Shown piece after piece: positions 13,498 through 24,568 of a stretch of 64,000 bases of DNA. The notes beneath the pieces are model-generated. The model searched no databases and had not been told where the DNA came from. It was given only the letters and a program-made list of their open reading frames with translations. The DNA lies in the NCBI GenBank assembly GCA_024305405.1, contig JAKNDB010000109.1, positions 3,596,001-3,660,000 of the forward strand, in the 5' to 3' direction. How positions within the stretch are numbered: position 1 is the first letter of the stretch; each line of letters begins with the position of its first letter. The position numbers and the translations under genes were made by a program. Source of the DNA: Dirofilaria immitis. Its lineage: Eukaryota > Nematoda > Chromadorea > Rhabditida > Onchocercidae.

Positions 13498-15709
13498 ATG
13501 GCAGAATCGTCGAGTGAAAACTATAAGTACCAACTGGACTGCGTCCTTTATTAGAAACTTTAGTGCGTGAAACATTAAGAATACAGCCAACTGATTTGAT
13601 CAGTTCTTCACTGCTATTTTTCATTGTTTTTCAGAACCATCGCAAACGTAGGTTTTGAAGCATTCTGAATTCTTTTAAAACATGAACGTAGATATTTTTA
13701 ATAATTTATGATCAACAGTTACTGTAATCAAAGCACTGTTGTTAATTAATACTTCGTTTGTGATTATGTAAAAAAAGATATTTTTGGTTTGAGAACAAAA
13801 CATCAAACTTGTTAAAATTTTACAATTTTCTAAATCTAGTAATCATTTCTAGTTATCCCTTTTCTATGAAGTTGAAAGTAGGGAGATTCATCAAGTTAAC
13901 TTCTTTAATATATGTGAGTTGCTTTTTTCATCGATAGCTTCTGTTTTGACCGGCGCGTCAAACATAGTGAAACGTATTAACAACTAACTGTATTTGTTTA
14001 CTTATTCATCGTCAAACAGTGATTGATGAGTTTAGAACTTCTAGAACAGTAATATAGCTAAATTTGAAAAAAAAAAGCTTGTTGGAAAACTAACATGGTG
14101 GTTAGAACACAGTTTTTAGCTGTCAAATAAAGAATCTGTTTGATCATTGTTATATCCCATATACGATGACAACATCAAATTGCGTTCATTTTTTTCCAGA
14201 GAATAATGCAGAAGATGTGCTGAAGGATACTGTTTTATATGAATCTTTCAAAAATGATCTACGAAAGCAGGTTACCGTGAGTTTTTTGCATAATCCTATA
14301 TGCCAATACTAATTAATATTGTCTGTCTAAAAAAGAGAAAGAAATTTTTAATTGGAACCAAACTTATCGAACTGAAAAATTTCTAAATTTGTAAATTTGT
14401 TGGCACACTATTGATAATTTAAATCAAATAAAATTCAGTATTATGAAAAGGAGTATGAAATCACCGGACAGTCGTCAGGATCTTTGGATGAAGCAGCTAT
14501 GAAAATTCAAGCAGCATATCGTGGACATGCTTTAAGTATTGCTGATAAATTAATTTTCATTTATTATCTTCAAATTCATAGAATCGTAGGATCATATCTG
14601 TTTGGTTTCACCATTTTCCCTTACCTCCCTCCTCCCCATCTCCTCCACAGCATTTGTTCCCTTTTAGGTTCGAGACAATCCAGCTTGGTCTCAGCAGAAC
14701 AGAAACTGATATCATGTGGCCATCTGCAAAATGCATCACTTCACTAAATGCGGAAAAAGATTTAAAGTTGGTTTCGGTTCGTTAACTATCAAACTGTTAC
14801 ATAAATCTTCATGCATTTTTTTCAATTAACGCTTTGCTTAAGAAATGGCGTGATTATGGAAAAACAAAAGGTAAGGTTGTCTATATAAAAGTTCAGTCAG
14901 TTTATTCGAATACCATCGATTTTTTTAAATTATATAAACAACCAGTAAAGCTTAATTATTAAATCAATAAAAACTGATAAGTATTTGATACATTCATAGT
15001 TGAAGATTAGAGTGATAGGCGAATATCAAGAAATTATGAACAAAGTGTAAGTGGAATTTGCCAGAGAAAATCTAAATGGTAGACACATTCTACAATCAAT
15101 CTACCTAGGTCCTATTCTGTTAACGCTACTGGCTCGGTGGTAGAGAAAGATGTAACTGAAGATCGAGCAGCAACCATAATTCAGACCGAAATTCGTAGTT
15201 TTCTAACACGACGGCACCTACGGCAAATAAAGAAAGAAGGGAATGATGCTGCAAGGAAAATACAAGCGCACATTAGGTTATCAGTCCGTTGTTTTCTTAT
15301 ATTTAGTTTATCTGAATAATTTTGGCTTTGTACAGTGCGAAGTGAGATTGGATAAACTGTTGTAAAGTACTTCCATGGTCCAGGTGGTACGATTCGTGCA
15401 ATCTTTCAAAATAATTGCATTCTTTAATACAACTGTGAGGAAACTTTAATATGAGTACTACTGAATTATTTCAAGATGTTCTAGTCTTTGCATCCCATAC
15501 TGTCTAAAATATGGAACTAGAGTAGTTAACATGTTCTATTTTATTCAAATATTATTCTTTCTGAACGTTTTATTGATCTTATATAGTTCAGAATTTGTTT
15601 GAGCAGTTAATTTTATTAACTTAGAAAAAGTATACATTTTACTTGAGGAAATTTCATTATTTAGATGTTTTCAGAGGTTACCTAACAAGAAAGCATCTTG
15701 ATGAAGTGG
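13498..15709 (+). CDS. RII-docking-domain plus IQ-motif protein (Sp17-like)
   Basis: An acceptor cag at 13488-13490 sits seven bases before the ATG and could serve trans-splicing. Exon 1 (13498-13647) starts MAESSSENYK and then, one frame over, encodes a docking/dimerisation helix pair (PTGLRPLLETLVRETLRIQP), the fold by which PKA RII and Sp17-type proteins bind A-kinase anchors. One base seems missing near 13527. Exons 14200-14270 and 14439-14535 follow in phase and carry IQ motif 1 (AAMKIQAAYRGHAL). Exon 15109-15276 carries IQ 2 (AATIIQTEIRSFLTRRHL), and IQ 3 (AARKIQAHIRGYLTRKHL) is split between it and 15675-15709. Exons between 14.67 and 14.88 kb are unresolved. IQ motifs bind calmodulin-type proteins. 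A good donor at 15710 in phase with 17474 suggests the gene continues; otherwise it stops at 15957. Confidence 0.68.
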
Positions 15710-17473
15710 GTATACTGCACAAATATTCGACTGTCTCACATTTGCACAATGGTCTCCAAGAGGTTGGTCAAATTTCTAACCACTTTGAAAGACTTGAATC
15801 TAAAATTTTCAAAATTTCACAATGCAATATTAGGGAGTTCCATTTACCATCAGTCGCATTAAAACATTCCATATTAAATGATAGTAATTTAATAACTTAT
15901 CAAAGTGGTGATGTATTTGCAGCATATGTAAAGTATGCAAACGAATTACTAATTTAAACAACAGGAAGAAAATCCACCGAAATGAACATGCGCAATTTGC
16001 TCATGATATTGATTTGGTTTTAATTAATAAATATTTATTGCCTATAGTGTATTATTTGAGTAACATCATTACTATAGTACAGCTTTTCGCTGATTGTCGA
16101 TACAACTTAACGTCTTTTGTGCTTTCCAAATTCAAATTTTCTATTTGTTACTGTAGACATTCTTAGAACTGGCCTTCAGAATTCGTTTATTCTTCACTGA
16201 ATGATAATGGATTTTTCCGAATTCATATTTGTAATCTTTCAAAGATTAAATAATTTGGAGTTTTTGCTGCAACTCATACAGAAGTTTAAGCCACTATGAA
16301 TGGAACATTTCAATAATTTTGCTTTATGAAAAAATTGAAAATTGATCAACTAAATCAGTTTTGAAGGAATCCCAACCTAACTTCAAGTTATTTAATTTAT
16401 CATGTATAAAAACTTTTGTGGTGAAAAACAAACCAGTTTAAAATTTTGATATGGCCTCTTCATTGTTACAGTTCTGAAAGCATTAAAAGCACTAAATACA
16501 ATGCAAACAATACGAAGCTTAAAATATGGAATGATTATAGAAAATGAAGCATTCCTTTTATTTGTATGAAAATGATGCATTTTGAAACCATTATTCAACA
16601 GGAATTGTGTCACAAAACGAGAATTTTACGAAGCTAATTTGATGCTCACTTAAATATATTTTCTCAACAAAAGAAAGTAATAACTACTCTTCTGTTCCTT
16701 TTAAAGACTGAATGTAAACATTCGAAAAATTTTAATAAAATGTTGCAGTTGCAGTTGCTTTAATCCTCAAATTTGATTGTTTACTTGCTATTTAAAAACC
16801 TTTGCTTCTAACGCAATTAATAGTGTTTTTTTATTTTCAATTTATTATTTTTTTCTGATTTTTTTGATTTAACTTACGAATGCCATATTTTGAATTTATT
16901 AATGTTTATTTGATTGTTCCTCATATGAACGAATTCATTTATTCAATTTAAAAAATTAACGAAAATTTGCATTAATTAAAAATTCATTTCCTTCTTTTTT
17001 GTGTGAGAAAGAATATTGACCAAACAGTATATATAATAAGCGGAAATTAAATTGGAAAATATCAAACGTTATGAGTGGTGCAATACTGTGCTATGTATAT
17101 CATACGTGATACAAAAGATGATTTTTCTAGATTATTAAGAAAAGATTGTTATACTATTTATTTTTATGAATCTTTCTTTTCATTTTTATTTTTTGTTTAA
17201 GTCAGTTCGTTTTTATTTTTATTTTTTATTTTTTGTTTTTTTTTATTTTTTGTTTAAGTCAGTCCGTTGAATTGTTGATTTTTTGTTTAGAATAAGAATG
17301 AGATTAGAAAATATAAAATTCAACTATATATATATTATATATGACTGATGTAGTAAGCCTGTATTACGGTTAATTTTAACTGAATTAAAATGTAAAACTT
17401 CGCTTCATAAATAATACTCCCACTACGTATTTTTGCATTTTGTCAATATCTGACAAGTTTGCTAATTTTGTAG

Positions 17474-19084
17474 ACGAGCACTTTCGGCGAATAAAGTCCA
17501 GAAACTCTAGATATATTCGATGTTTTGGAATATCTGAAACAGAATATGTAATGCTTCATGCATTACAACAATTTATGGTAAAAATGACTTGTGCAATTCA
17601 TGTTGTTCTTTTTCATATTTTTCTTATAAATTGATATCACATCTATGCTACTTTTGTTGAGTTGCAGTGGAGGAAATATTGTGAAAATCATAGTAAAAGT
17701 CTTAAATTTAAGCTAAGAAATAGTCAAATTTTGGAATTTCGAGTTACTACTACGATTTTCACAAACATTTTTTTTTATTACGGTTCTTCTTCCTTTCGGT
17801 GCAAAAATCATTACACACTTTTCAGCATGAGAATCTATTGCTAATCGGCTTGACAAGAGGCAGCGAGAAGGTTGGAAGAAGGTTGGAGGGACTCAAAAAA
17901 GGAATGGAATAAGAACCTCTCAACCTGAAAGTGATGATGATACAGGAAAAGGCGGAGTAGGCTCTTTTATTGGAGAGTAAAAAGATCTCGGTGACATCAA
18001 TGGAGAAAAGTGACCCTGTAGAATCGGAAGAATCATCCGTGAACTTGTCCTGTAAGTTTTTCAGCAAATGTATGGGAATTAATAATTAGTACCTGTTATA
18101 TGAAGTGAATAAATGAAGCACTAAATTAGATTTATTTCAAAAGATCAAAGATAATCCGAATTCCGGTCCTTGTTGCAAACGGCATTGGCTGAAATTCATT
18201 GAAAGTTTTTCAATTCAGCAATTCTAGGAGATCTTCCGATACAAATTTAAGGGAAATTGGAAGTGCGGCGGAGATAAGTGAGAAGGAAAGATAATATCGA
18301 TATCGAGAATTTATAATTTTCATAATATTAGAAATGATCATATAACGACAATCTGACGAAGGGAAGTGTCATATTTTAATCTTACTAAGAAAATTATATT
18401 TATGAGTCAAACTCGTTTTTTTACTTTCTTCCCTTATGATACAGGAAAGTATTCATAAAATTTTCATATTAATGAAAATAATGTTTTCTAACGACTGTTA
18501 TTTTCAATATATAACATACGGTATTTGCAACAAGCAATTTCGAATACTAAAAGAGTGGAGCATCCAGTGGAGCATGCATCGAGAGCACATAAGAGGATGG
18601 CGAATATTTCAAAGCAAAATTTATAGCTATAAATACTGATACGTTGTTATATTTGATTCGATTTATAAACTATCAGACTCATTGATTGTAAATATTCTAG
18701 GTTTTTGTGCCCATTGCTTTAGGCATTATTACCTTCCGCTACCACCTAGGATTACGGCCGCACAAAAATCGCGGCAGCAGAACTTCATGCCTTGATTAAT
18801 GCACGAGGAGACGTAATGATGAGAGACATGTGAAGCGTCCTGTGGGGGAAGAAGAAGAGTTCCATTACCTCTTCATTCCAGGTGAGAAATTAGTAATATT
18901 CAAGAAGTGAGGTTTGAAAGTAAAAAGAGAGGACTTGAGTGATTATAGAAAATTAAACATTTATAAGTCATTCTCATAGGTTCTCTGATCAATCATCAGT
19001 AATTTCTCTTCAGGGCCAACGGCATTATTCCCGCACTCTCCATGTGGCCAATCTGTCGTTTCCTATTTCATTTCTCCATTCTAA
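17474..19084 (+). CDS. Downstream exon cluster, probable 3' part of the docking/IQ gene
   Basis: Exons read: 17474-17577 (DEHFRRIKSRNSRYI..., ending ALQQFM), 17668-17692, 17832 to about 18052 (IANRLDKRQREGWKKV, then Ser/Glu-rich), a short Ser/Arg exon near 18228-18270, a possible exon at 18510-18620 (TKRVEHPVEHASRAH), 18750-18881 and the last exon 19014-19084 (ends VVSYFISPF). The first three junctions agree in phase, and 17474 is in phase with the IQ-3 exon ending 15709. Two internal frame changes occur, at about 17945-17975 and at 18812-18833; the latter needs exactly one added base. I do not recognise a domain: the content is basic and serine-rich without a membrane span. It may be the tail of the docking/IQ protein or a separate gene. 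Confidence 0.45.
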
Positions 19085-20849
19085 AAGTACATCCGAGCGG
19101 GTCAGTAAAATGTAAAAAAATTGTAAAAATAATAGTGAAAATGAAGAAAGAAAAAAAGTCAAAGGAATTTTTTTGTTTCTTAAAATAAATGAATTCGAAG
19201 TTTGGTAAAAGAAATGAAAGAATTTGATTCGGAATTTCGTGGCTATTTTGCAGTTATACATAACATTTTTAATGCTGCAGTTATGTTTATTTATGAAAAG
19301 AGATTTTTGATGTATTACAAAATTCGTTCCTGGCTTGTTTGGGATCAAAATGGATTCCACTTCGATTTCACTTTTTACTTTTCTCAATTTTACTAACCTC
19401 ATTCCAGGTAATTAAGTGAATTTATTGAGAATTTAAAGTTCTGATTCATCTATTTTTTTCACTCAGGTAATATTATAGATAACTATTGAATGGTTTCCAG
19501 TACTTTTTTCCTGAGATACTTAATAATTATAATTTGTTATGCAGCATTTATATTGCTTCATTTGTTGTTTTGGAAACTTTTTTATTAATATTATTTTCAT
19601 TGTTGTTTTAATGTTACTATAATCTGTTTTACTTCTTCATTAATTTTCTTCTATATAACGATACAAGTTATAGTATATTTATTTCTATAATATTTATTTT
19701 ACAATAATTATTTTTCTAATTTTATTAAGTTATTGCTATGTTATGATTTGAGATTGATTAATTGTTTCTATTTTGGATATTAGGAAATTAGGTAGTAGTA
19801 ATGCATTTTTTATTTTAACTTATTTTGATAGCATTTGAGTAGTTTTGTAAGTTTTTTTACATCCTGTCTTTCTCTTCTGATTTAAACCTGGTAAATTATC
19901 AAGCCCAGAAATAATGATATCACCAATTAATTTAATAGTGCCTTATCAAAATTTTTTTTAAACTGAATTATGAATTGAACCCAATTTTACGATTATCTGA
20001 AACTGATATTTAAATTTAATATGTATCTTCGCCTATTTCATTATTCAGGTTATGAACACGGTTTGGGATAGGGAAAATTGAAAGTTTTTCGGAAATAGGT
20101 TTCTTGAACAGTATGTAAGAAATTATGTAACTTATGAAATTTTGAAGGAAAAATTTTCCTAATTCTTGAATTTTTTCTTAAAATTTTTGGATTACTGAAT
20201 AATTGTTAGGATTTTCAAATCCTTTTCTTACTTTTTGTATTTATTTGTGAAGAATTTTTGATCTTTTAGAAAATTTTTTGAAATTTTTCGAATTTAAAAT
20301 TTTTGTCAAATATTTGATTTTCTTTGAATGTTCCGTATTTTTCAAGTTGCTTTAAATCTTGAATTTTTCCTTTGAGTTTTTCCGATTTTTTAAATATTTT
20401 GAAAATTTTAAAACTTTTTGGTGCCTCAGGTTTTTCATTAATTCTTTCGAACTTTTGCTTCTTTTTCTGCATTAATTAATTTTCAGAATTTTTGTTTTTT
20501 AATTTTCTTTGAATTATTTTGTAATTTGAATTTCTTTTTCAATTTTTTAAAATTACTTTCTAATTATTTGAATTTTCGATTTTTTGATTTTAATTTTTTC
20601 GTATAATTTCGCTGCTTGAGTTTTTATCGCATGTTCTTTTTCGTAATTCCCTTTGCAACTTTTAGATGCTTCTATTGATATTTTGTTAACTGCGTTTTCC
20701 TGACGTTTTTTGATCACTTACTACCTACTACGTTTTTTTTTTTGTTAACCTTTCTTATTTCATATTTATTTCAATTGCTTGTTGTTAATGTACGCTTTTT
20801 TGCAGTTTTAGTGATTGCATTCTTTTTATTAATTTTATTTATTGAGCAA

Positions 20850-21371
20850 TATTTCGGATTACTTATAGCTATGTAACCTATTTTGTATGTCTGGGTTCTA
20901 AATGCATTTCGGGTTGCATCTAATTACTTACTGCATGCTTTTTCATTTATTGCATGATTTTTGTTAGCTTTATTTATATTAGGTGATCTTTTCCAGTATT
21001 TACTACTTAATGAATGATAATTCTTTTCTTGCTTTATTTGTCACACGCAATTTTTTCCATTAACTTATGGATAGTTTTCATAGTTCGTTTTTCATTCTTT
21101 CGCATATTTGACGTTCTTTTTACTTTTACTTGTTAGATAATTTTATTATTTCTACTTCTTTGTTTGGAGTTATTTATACTCATCGCATGCTTTTCGTTAA
21201 TTTTTCTTACTGCCTTCCTGATGAATAGATTTTTCGTAATTTAACTTATTGCATATCATTCTTTGCTTTACTTATTTCCTTGTTTCATGCATTTTCGGGT
21301 AATTTTAATTATTGCATAAGTTTTACTAAATTTACTTTCTTTGCACTTATTTCTTCCTGGTACATGTCCTT

Positions 21372-21416
<45 letters not shown>

Positions 21417-21560
21417 CATATTTTATTCATTGCATGCTTTCTTGTTTATTCTTTATTTATGCCTGCTTTTTTTAATTCAAATTTTTAGATAGCTTCAATT
21501 TTCAAGCACTTCTGCTTTTCGCATGCTTTTTCGTTAACTTAATTTATTACATGCAAATCT
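20850..21560 (+). repeat. Degenerate minisatellite with GCATGCTTTTTCGTTAA core
   Basis: The core GCATG[C/A]TTTTTC[A/G]TTA recurs, diverged, near 20935, 20953, 21185, 21432 and 21520, separated by T-rich text rich in TTATT and TTACT. Spacing is irregular, so the original unit has been blurred by indels. Confidence 0.5.
21376..21411. repeat. TA dinucleotide microsatellite
   Basis: An uninterrupted TA run of about 36 bases followed by TACATACATA. Such tracts are prone to length error in assembly and to polymorphism. Confidence 0.9.
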
Positions 21561-23468
21561 TCGCTTCACAAAATAACCCTTGAACTCGAAGTCTTCTTTC
21601 AGAAGAACTTCAGCAAATTTTGGGGAAGTTGAAAGATAAAAATTGCAGAAAATGGATGAAATTGGATTTGTCTTCATCCTTGAACGGAAAGTTCCATAAA
21701 TTTTGAAAATTCAATCAATACATAAATTCAGTTTGATGTATATATATCTCGATATTCGATGCTGCAGATAAACATCTAACCAAATCAACAAAAATGGCGA
21801 TTAACATGGTTTGTTTGTTTTTTTATTATTGCAATAAAACAAGCATAATGTTTAGAATTCAGTTTTTAGCATTTAAAACCGAAAAAAGAAAAAAAACATA
21901 TCTCAATTCAACTCCTCCACTCCATCATATTAGCTTTTTTCTCATTTGGCGGGGACATTATTCCAAGTTGCCAATTGAATCCCGAAGCGGTTTCTAAGTT
22001 CCTTTATGTCAGAAAGTTCGAGGTTCCTGAACTTCCTTTTTGTCAATTCCTGCAAATGAAGACAAATTTAAGAAAGCTAATAAACGATGAAAATGTTAAG
22101 AAATTGTCGGTCATTCAAAACTTTCGTCATGCATGATATAATAGCAAATTAATTGAAATCAGTATCATCAGTGCCTCATGGGGTACTAATCATACCAGTT
22201 TGATCACTATCATCTTCAAACACTTCCTCGAGTTTTGTAAATTAATGCTCTTGGTGTAACTGGCTTAAATTTCTGAACTTGATTTATAGCAGATCATAAG
22301 ATGAATCAAATACATGTTTTTTATTAAACAGCTTAAGAAAAAGAAATCTAATATTTTAATGAGAGATTCAGATTTGCTTTTGATTCTAATTTTTCTGAAT
22401 CTGAAGCAAACTATTATGTAATTCTCATGACGTAAAAAGTCAGATCGGTTTGTTGAATCTAAACCTAAATTTTAAGATTGCTTGTCCAAAAAAATGGGAA
22501 ATTTAGAACTGTGAGAAGTTTTAAAACATAATTGTGGAAATAAAAGATGTTTACGATAAGCCTTGGCAATATCATGCCGACCGCGGTTTTACAATCAATC
22601 TTTGCTACGAATGAAATCCAATTAAAACTTCCTTTCTTGTTATTATTCAGAAATCCCTTACTAATTCCTTTTATCACCCACTTTTTATGATTACTGTTAC
22701 ATGCTGTCAATTTTCTTTAATTGAAATTAAAATGAAATCTATAGTTCAGTCATCTTGTGTTTCTTATCAGTGTTACGTTGTAAAATTTGCAAGTTAAAAG
22801 TTTTTGTAAGATTTCTATTAGATTAAATCATATTGTCTGACAAATAGATACAATGAATCGTAATGAAAGAAGGAATATCAATTTCATCCATTTTGATACA
22901 TCTTAAGAGTAACAGAATATCCAGGATGAATTTTTATAGTTTCGTTCATTTTACTGCCAGTTTTATTTAAGATTTTTAAATATTTTACTAGTCCTTAGCT
23001 ATGATAAATTAAGCATCTGGAATCGATCTGTTTCAAGAATGCTGTCGGACTTCTCCGTTACAACTAACTAACACTTGTATTTACTGGAATCGTGCATTTT
23101 TCATTCAATGAAGGTTAAGAAAAGAGAAGGTAGCTATTTCAGTCCAATGCAATTCTCGTAATCTCTGTGTTCTGAGATGAATGCTTTTCGAGAAGAGACT
23201 ACACTACATAATCATGACGCTTTCTCGCAGAAAAGCAGGGAAGAATATGCTTATCGATTTCATTTATCCATTCCAACAACACAAATTGAATGGATTAGAA
23301 ATAGCAAAAAATGTAGGAATACATACAGACACAACAGCAAACGTTTCATTTTCTTTTAAAAAATAATTTGTAAGTTGGCGGTAGGATAATAAGTGGTATC
23401 CAAGAACGCTGAATAACACTGAGAAAGTGGAGTCGTTACGATCGAATCTTACTTTCGACATTGAAACA

Positions 23469-24521
23469 ATGGGCGATTACAGCTATGGTTTATCTCAGGC
23501 GCAATCTATGACACTGCTTCATTCGCATCGTCCCAGAATACTAGTAATTTTTTTCGTTTTCGGTAGCTATTGAATTTCACAATAAGAAAGTACTTGGAAT
23601 AGCATTCATCTTGCAAAATGGAAATAAAATGGAATTTTTGGAATGTTTAATCATTAAATTTGTGATTTTTTGTATATCTTTCGGTTTAAAAAATCAATTA
23701 GAAGCATATGGAAATTCACCGATACCATTCTCAGTTTGCAGGTAACGCGCGCAAAATCAGTTCCAGATCTTGTGAATTACGTAAGAAAAAGCAACAAATA
23801 CAAACCCCAGTGGGGATACACATTCTGGCCCGATTATGATTTCGTAAGATTAAAAATTCCGGTTGTAGTTAAATTTAACATGAACAAATCCATAAGTAAT
23901 TTTTCTGTATTAGTACGCCGCTGAACTGTTTCAGTACGACGACTTTTGGTACGATCGTTACAGTGGATTCAGACCACTTTACAAAAGCTCATACTATCCA
24001 CATCGTTATTATCATCCGGATATAATGCCCAATCCGCATTACTGGAGTGGACCATATACCACATGGAATAAATATAAAGGATTCTGGTAATTCTAATGTT
24101 ATAGCAGTTAATGCAGTTTTTAAACCTGGAAGGTAACAGACTAACCATGTACATTCATCGGTCCATACTTTTATCATACTCCGCTGCTGGAGCATTCTGA
24201 AAGAAAACCATCAAAAATCCTAGCTGGTAAAATGCCACTTTCCAGAAGAGGTTCTTAAAAAAAGGCAGTACTAACTTACTGGTGAAACAACTAATATAAT
24301 AATAATCTTCCCATTAATACTATAAATTCATTAGTTTTTATCAATACCAAATTCTAAGAATCTAAAATTTTCTCGAAATCTTTAGGTACAGCTATAACTC
24401 GCCGTTCTACTACCGAAGATACTTCACTTATTACGATGACTATCCACGCTATATATATACTCCTTTTCGCACCAGTAACTATGTACCAGGAAGTACTGCA
24501 TTTTATGGCCGTTACTACTGA
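23469..24521 (+). CDS. Tyrosine-rich small protein, four exons, 154 residues
   Basis: Exons 23469-23543, 23742-23843, 23935-24086 and 24386-24521 have consensus donors and acceptors, matching phases (0, 0, 2) and no internal stop, giving 154 residues. The N-terminus is MGDYSYGLSQAQSM; exon 2 contains RAKSVPDLVNYVRKS; exons 3 and 4 are dominated by Tyr, Trp, Phe, Pro and Arg (for example YYPHRYYHPD, FYYRRYFTYYDDYPRY). There is no signal peptide or membrane span, so a cytosolic or structural role is more likely than a cuticular secreted one. Tyrosine this dense suggests cross-linking, aromatic stacking or a muscle or cytoskeletal structural part, but that is inference. I do not recognise the family. 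AATAAA lies 42 bases after the stop. Introns are short (91-299 bases). Confidence 0.82.
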
Positions 24522-24562
24522 AAAGCGAAGAATCCAACTCTTCAACAAATTTTGCGCGATAC

Positions 24563-24568
24563 AATAAA
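24563..24568 (+). terminator. Polyadenylation signal of the tyrosine-rich gene
   Basis: AATAAA 42 bases downstream of the stop codon at 24519-24521, the usual spacing for nematode mRNA 3' ends. Confidence 0.65.

Larger units (their letters stand above)
19085..23468. other. Gene-free T-rich DNA with repeats
   Basis: The plus strand is markedly T-rich from about 19.4 to 21.6 kb, with degenerate GAATTTTT-type runs at 20.1-20.6 kb, a GCATGCTTTTTCGTTAA minisatellite at 20.85-21.56 kb and a TA microsatellite at 21376-21411. No exon with good splice sites was found. Open frames at 23177-23366 overlap in two frames and show no family signal; they could be 5' exon material of the tyrosine-rich gene, but no donor supports this. 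Confidence 0.55.

Noticed and set aside
15710..15957. Extension of the IQ-3 exon to a stop at 15957
   Set aside because: Codon content after HLDEV looks non-coding and a good donor lies at 15710; kept only as an alternative end.
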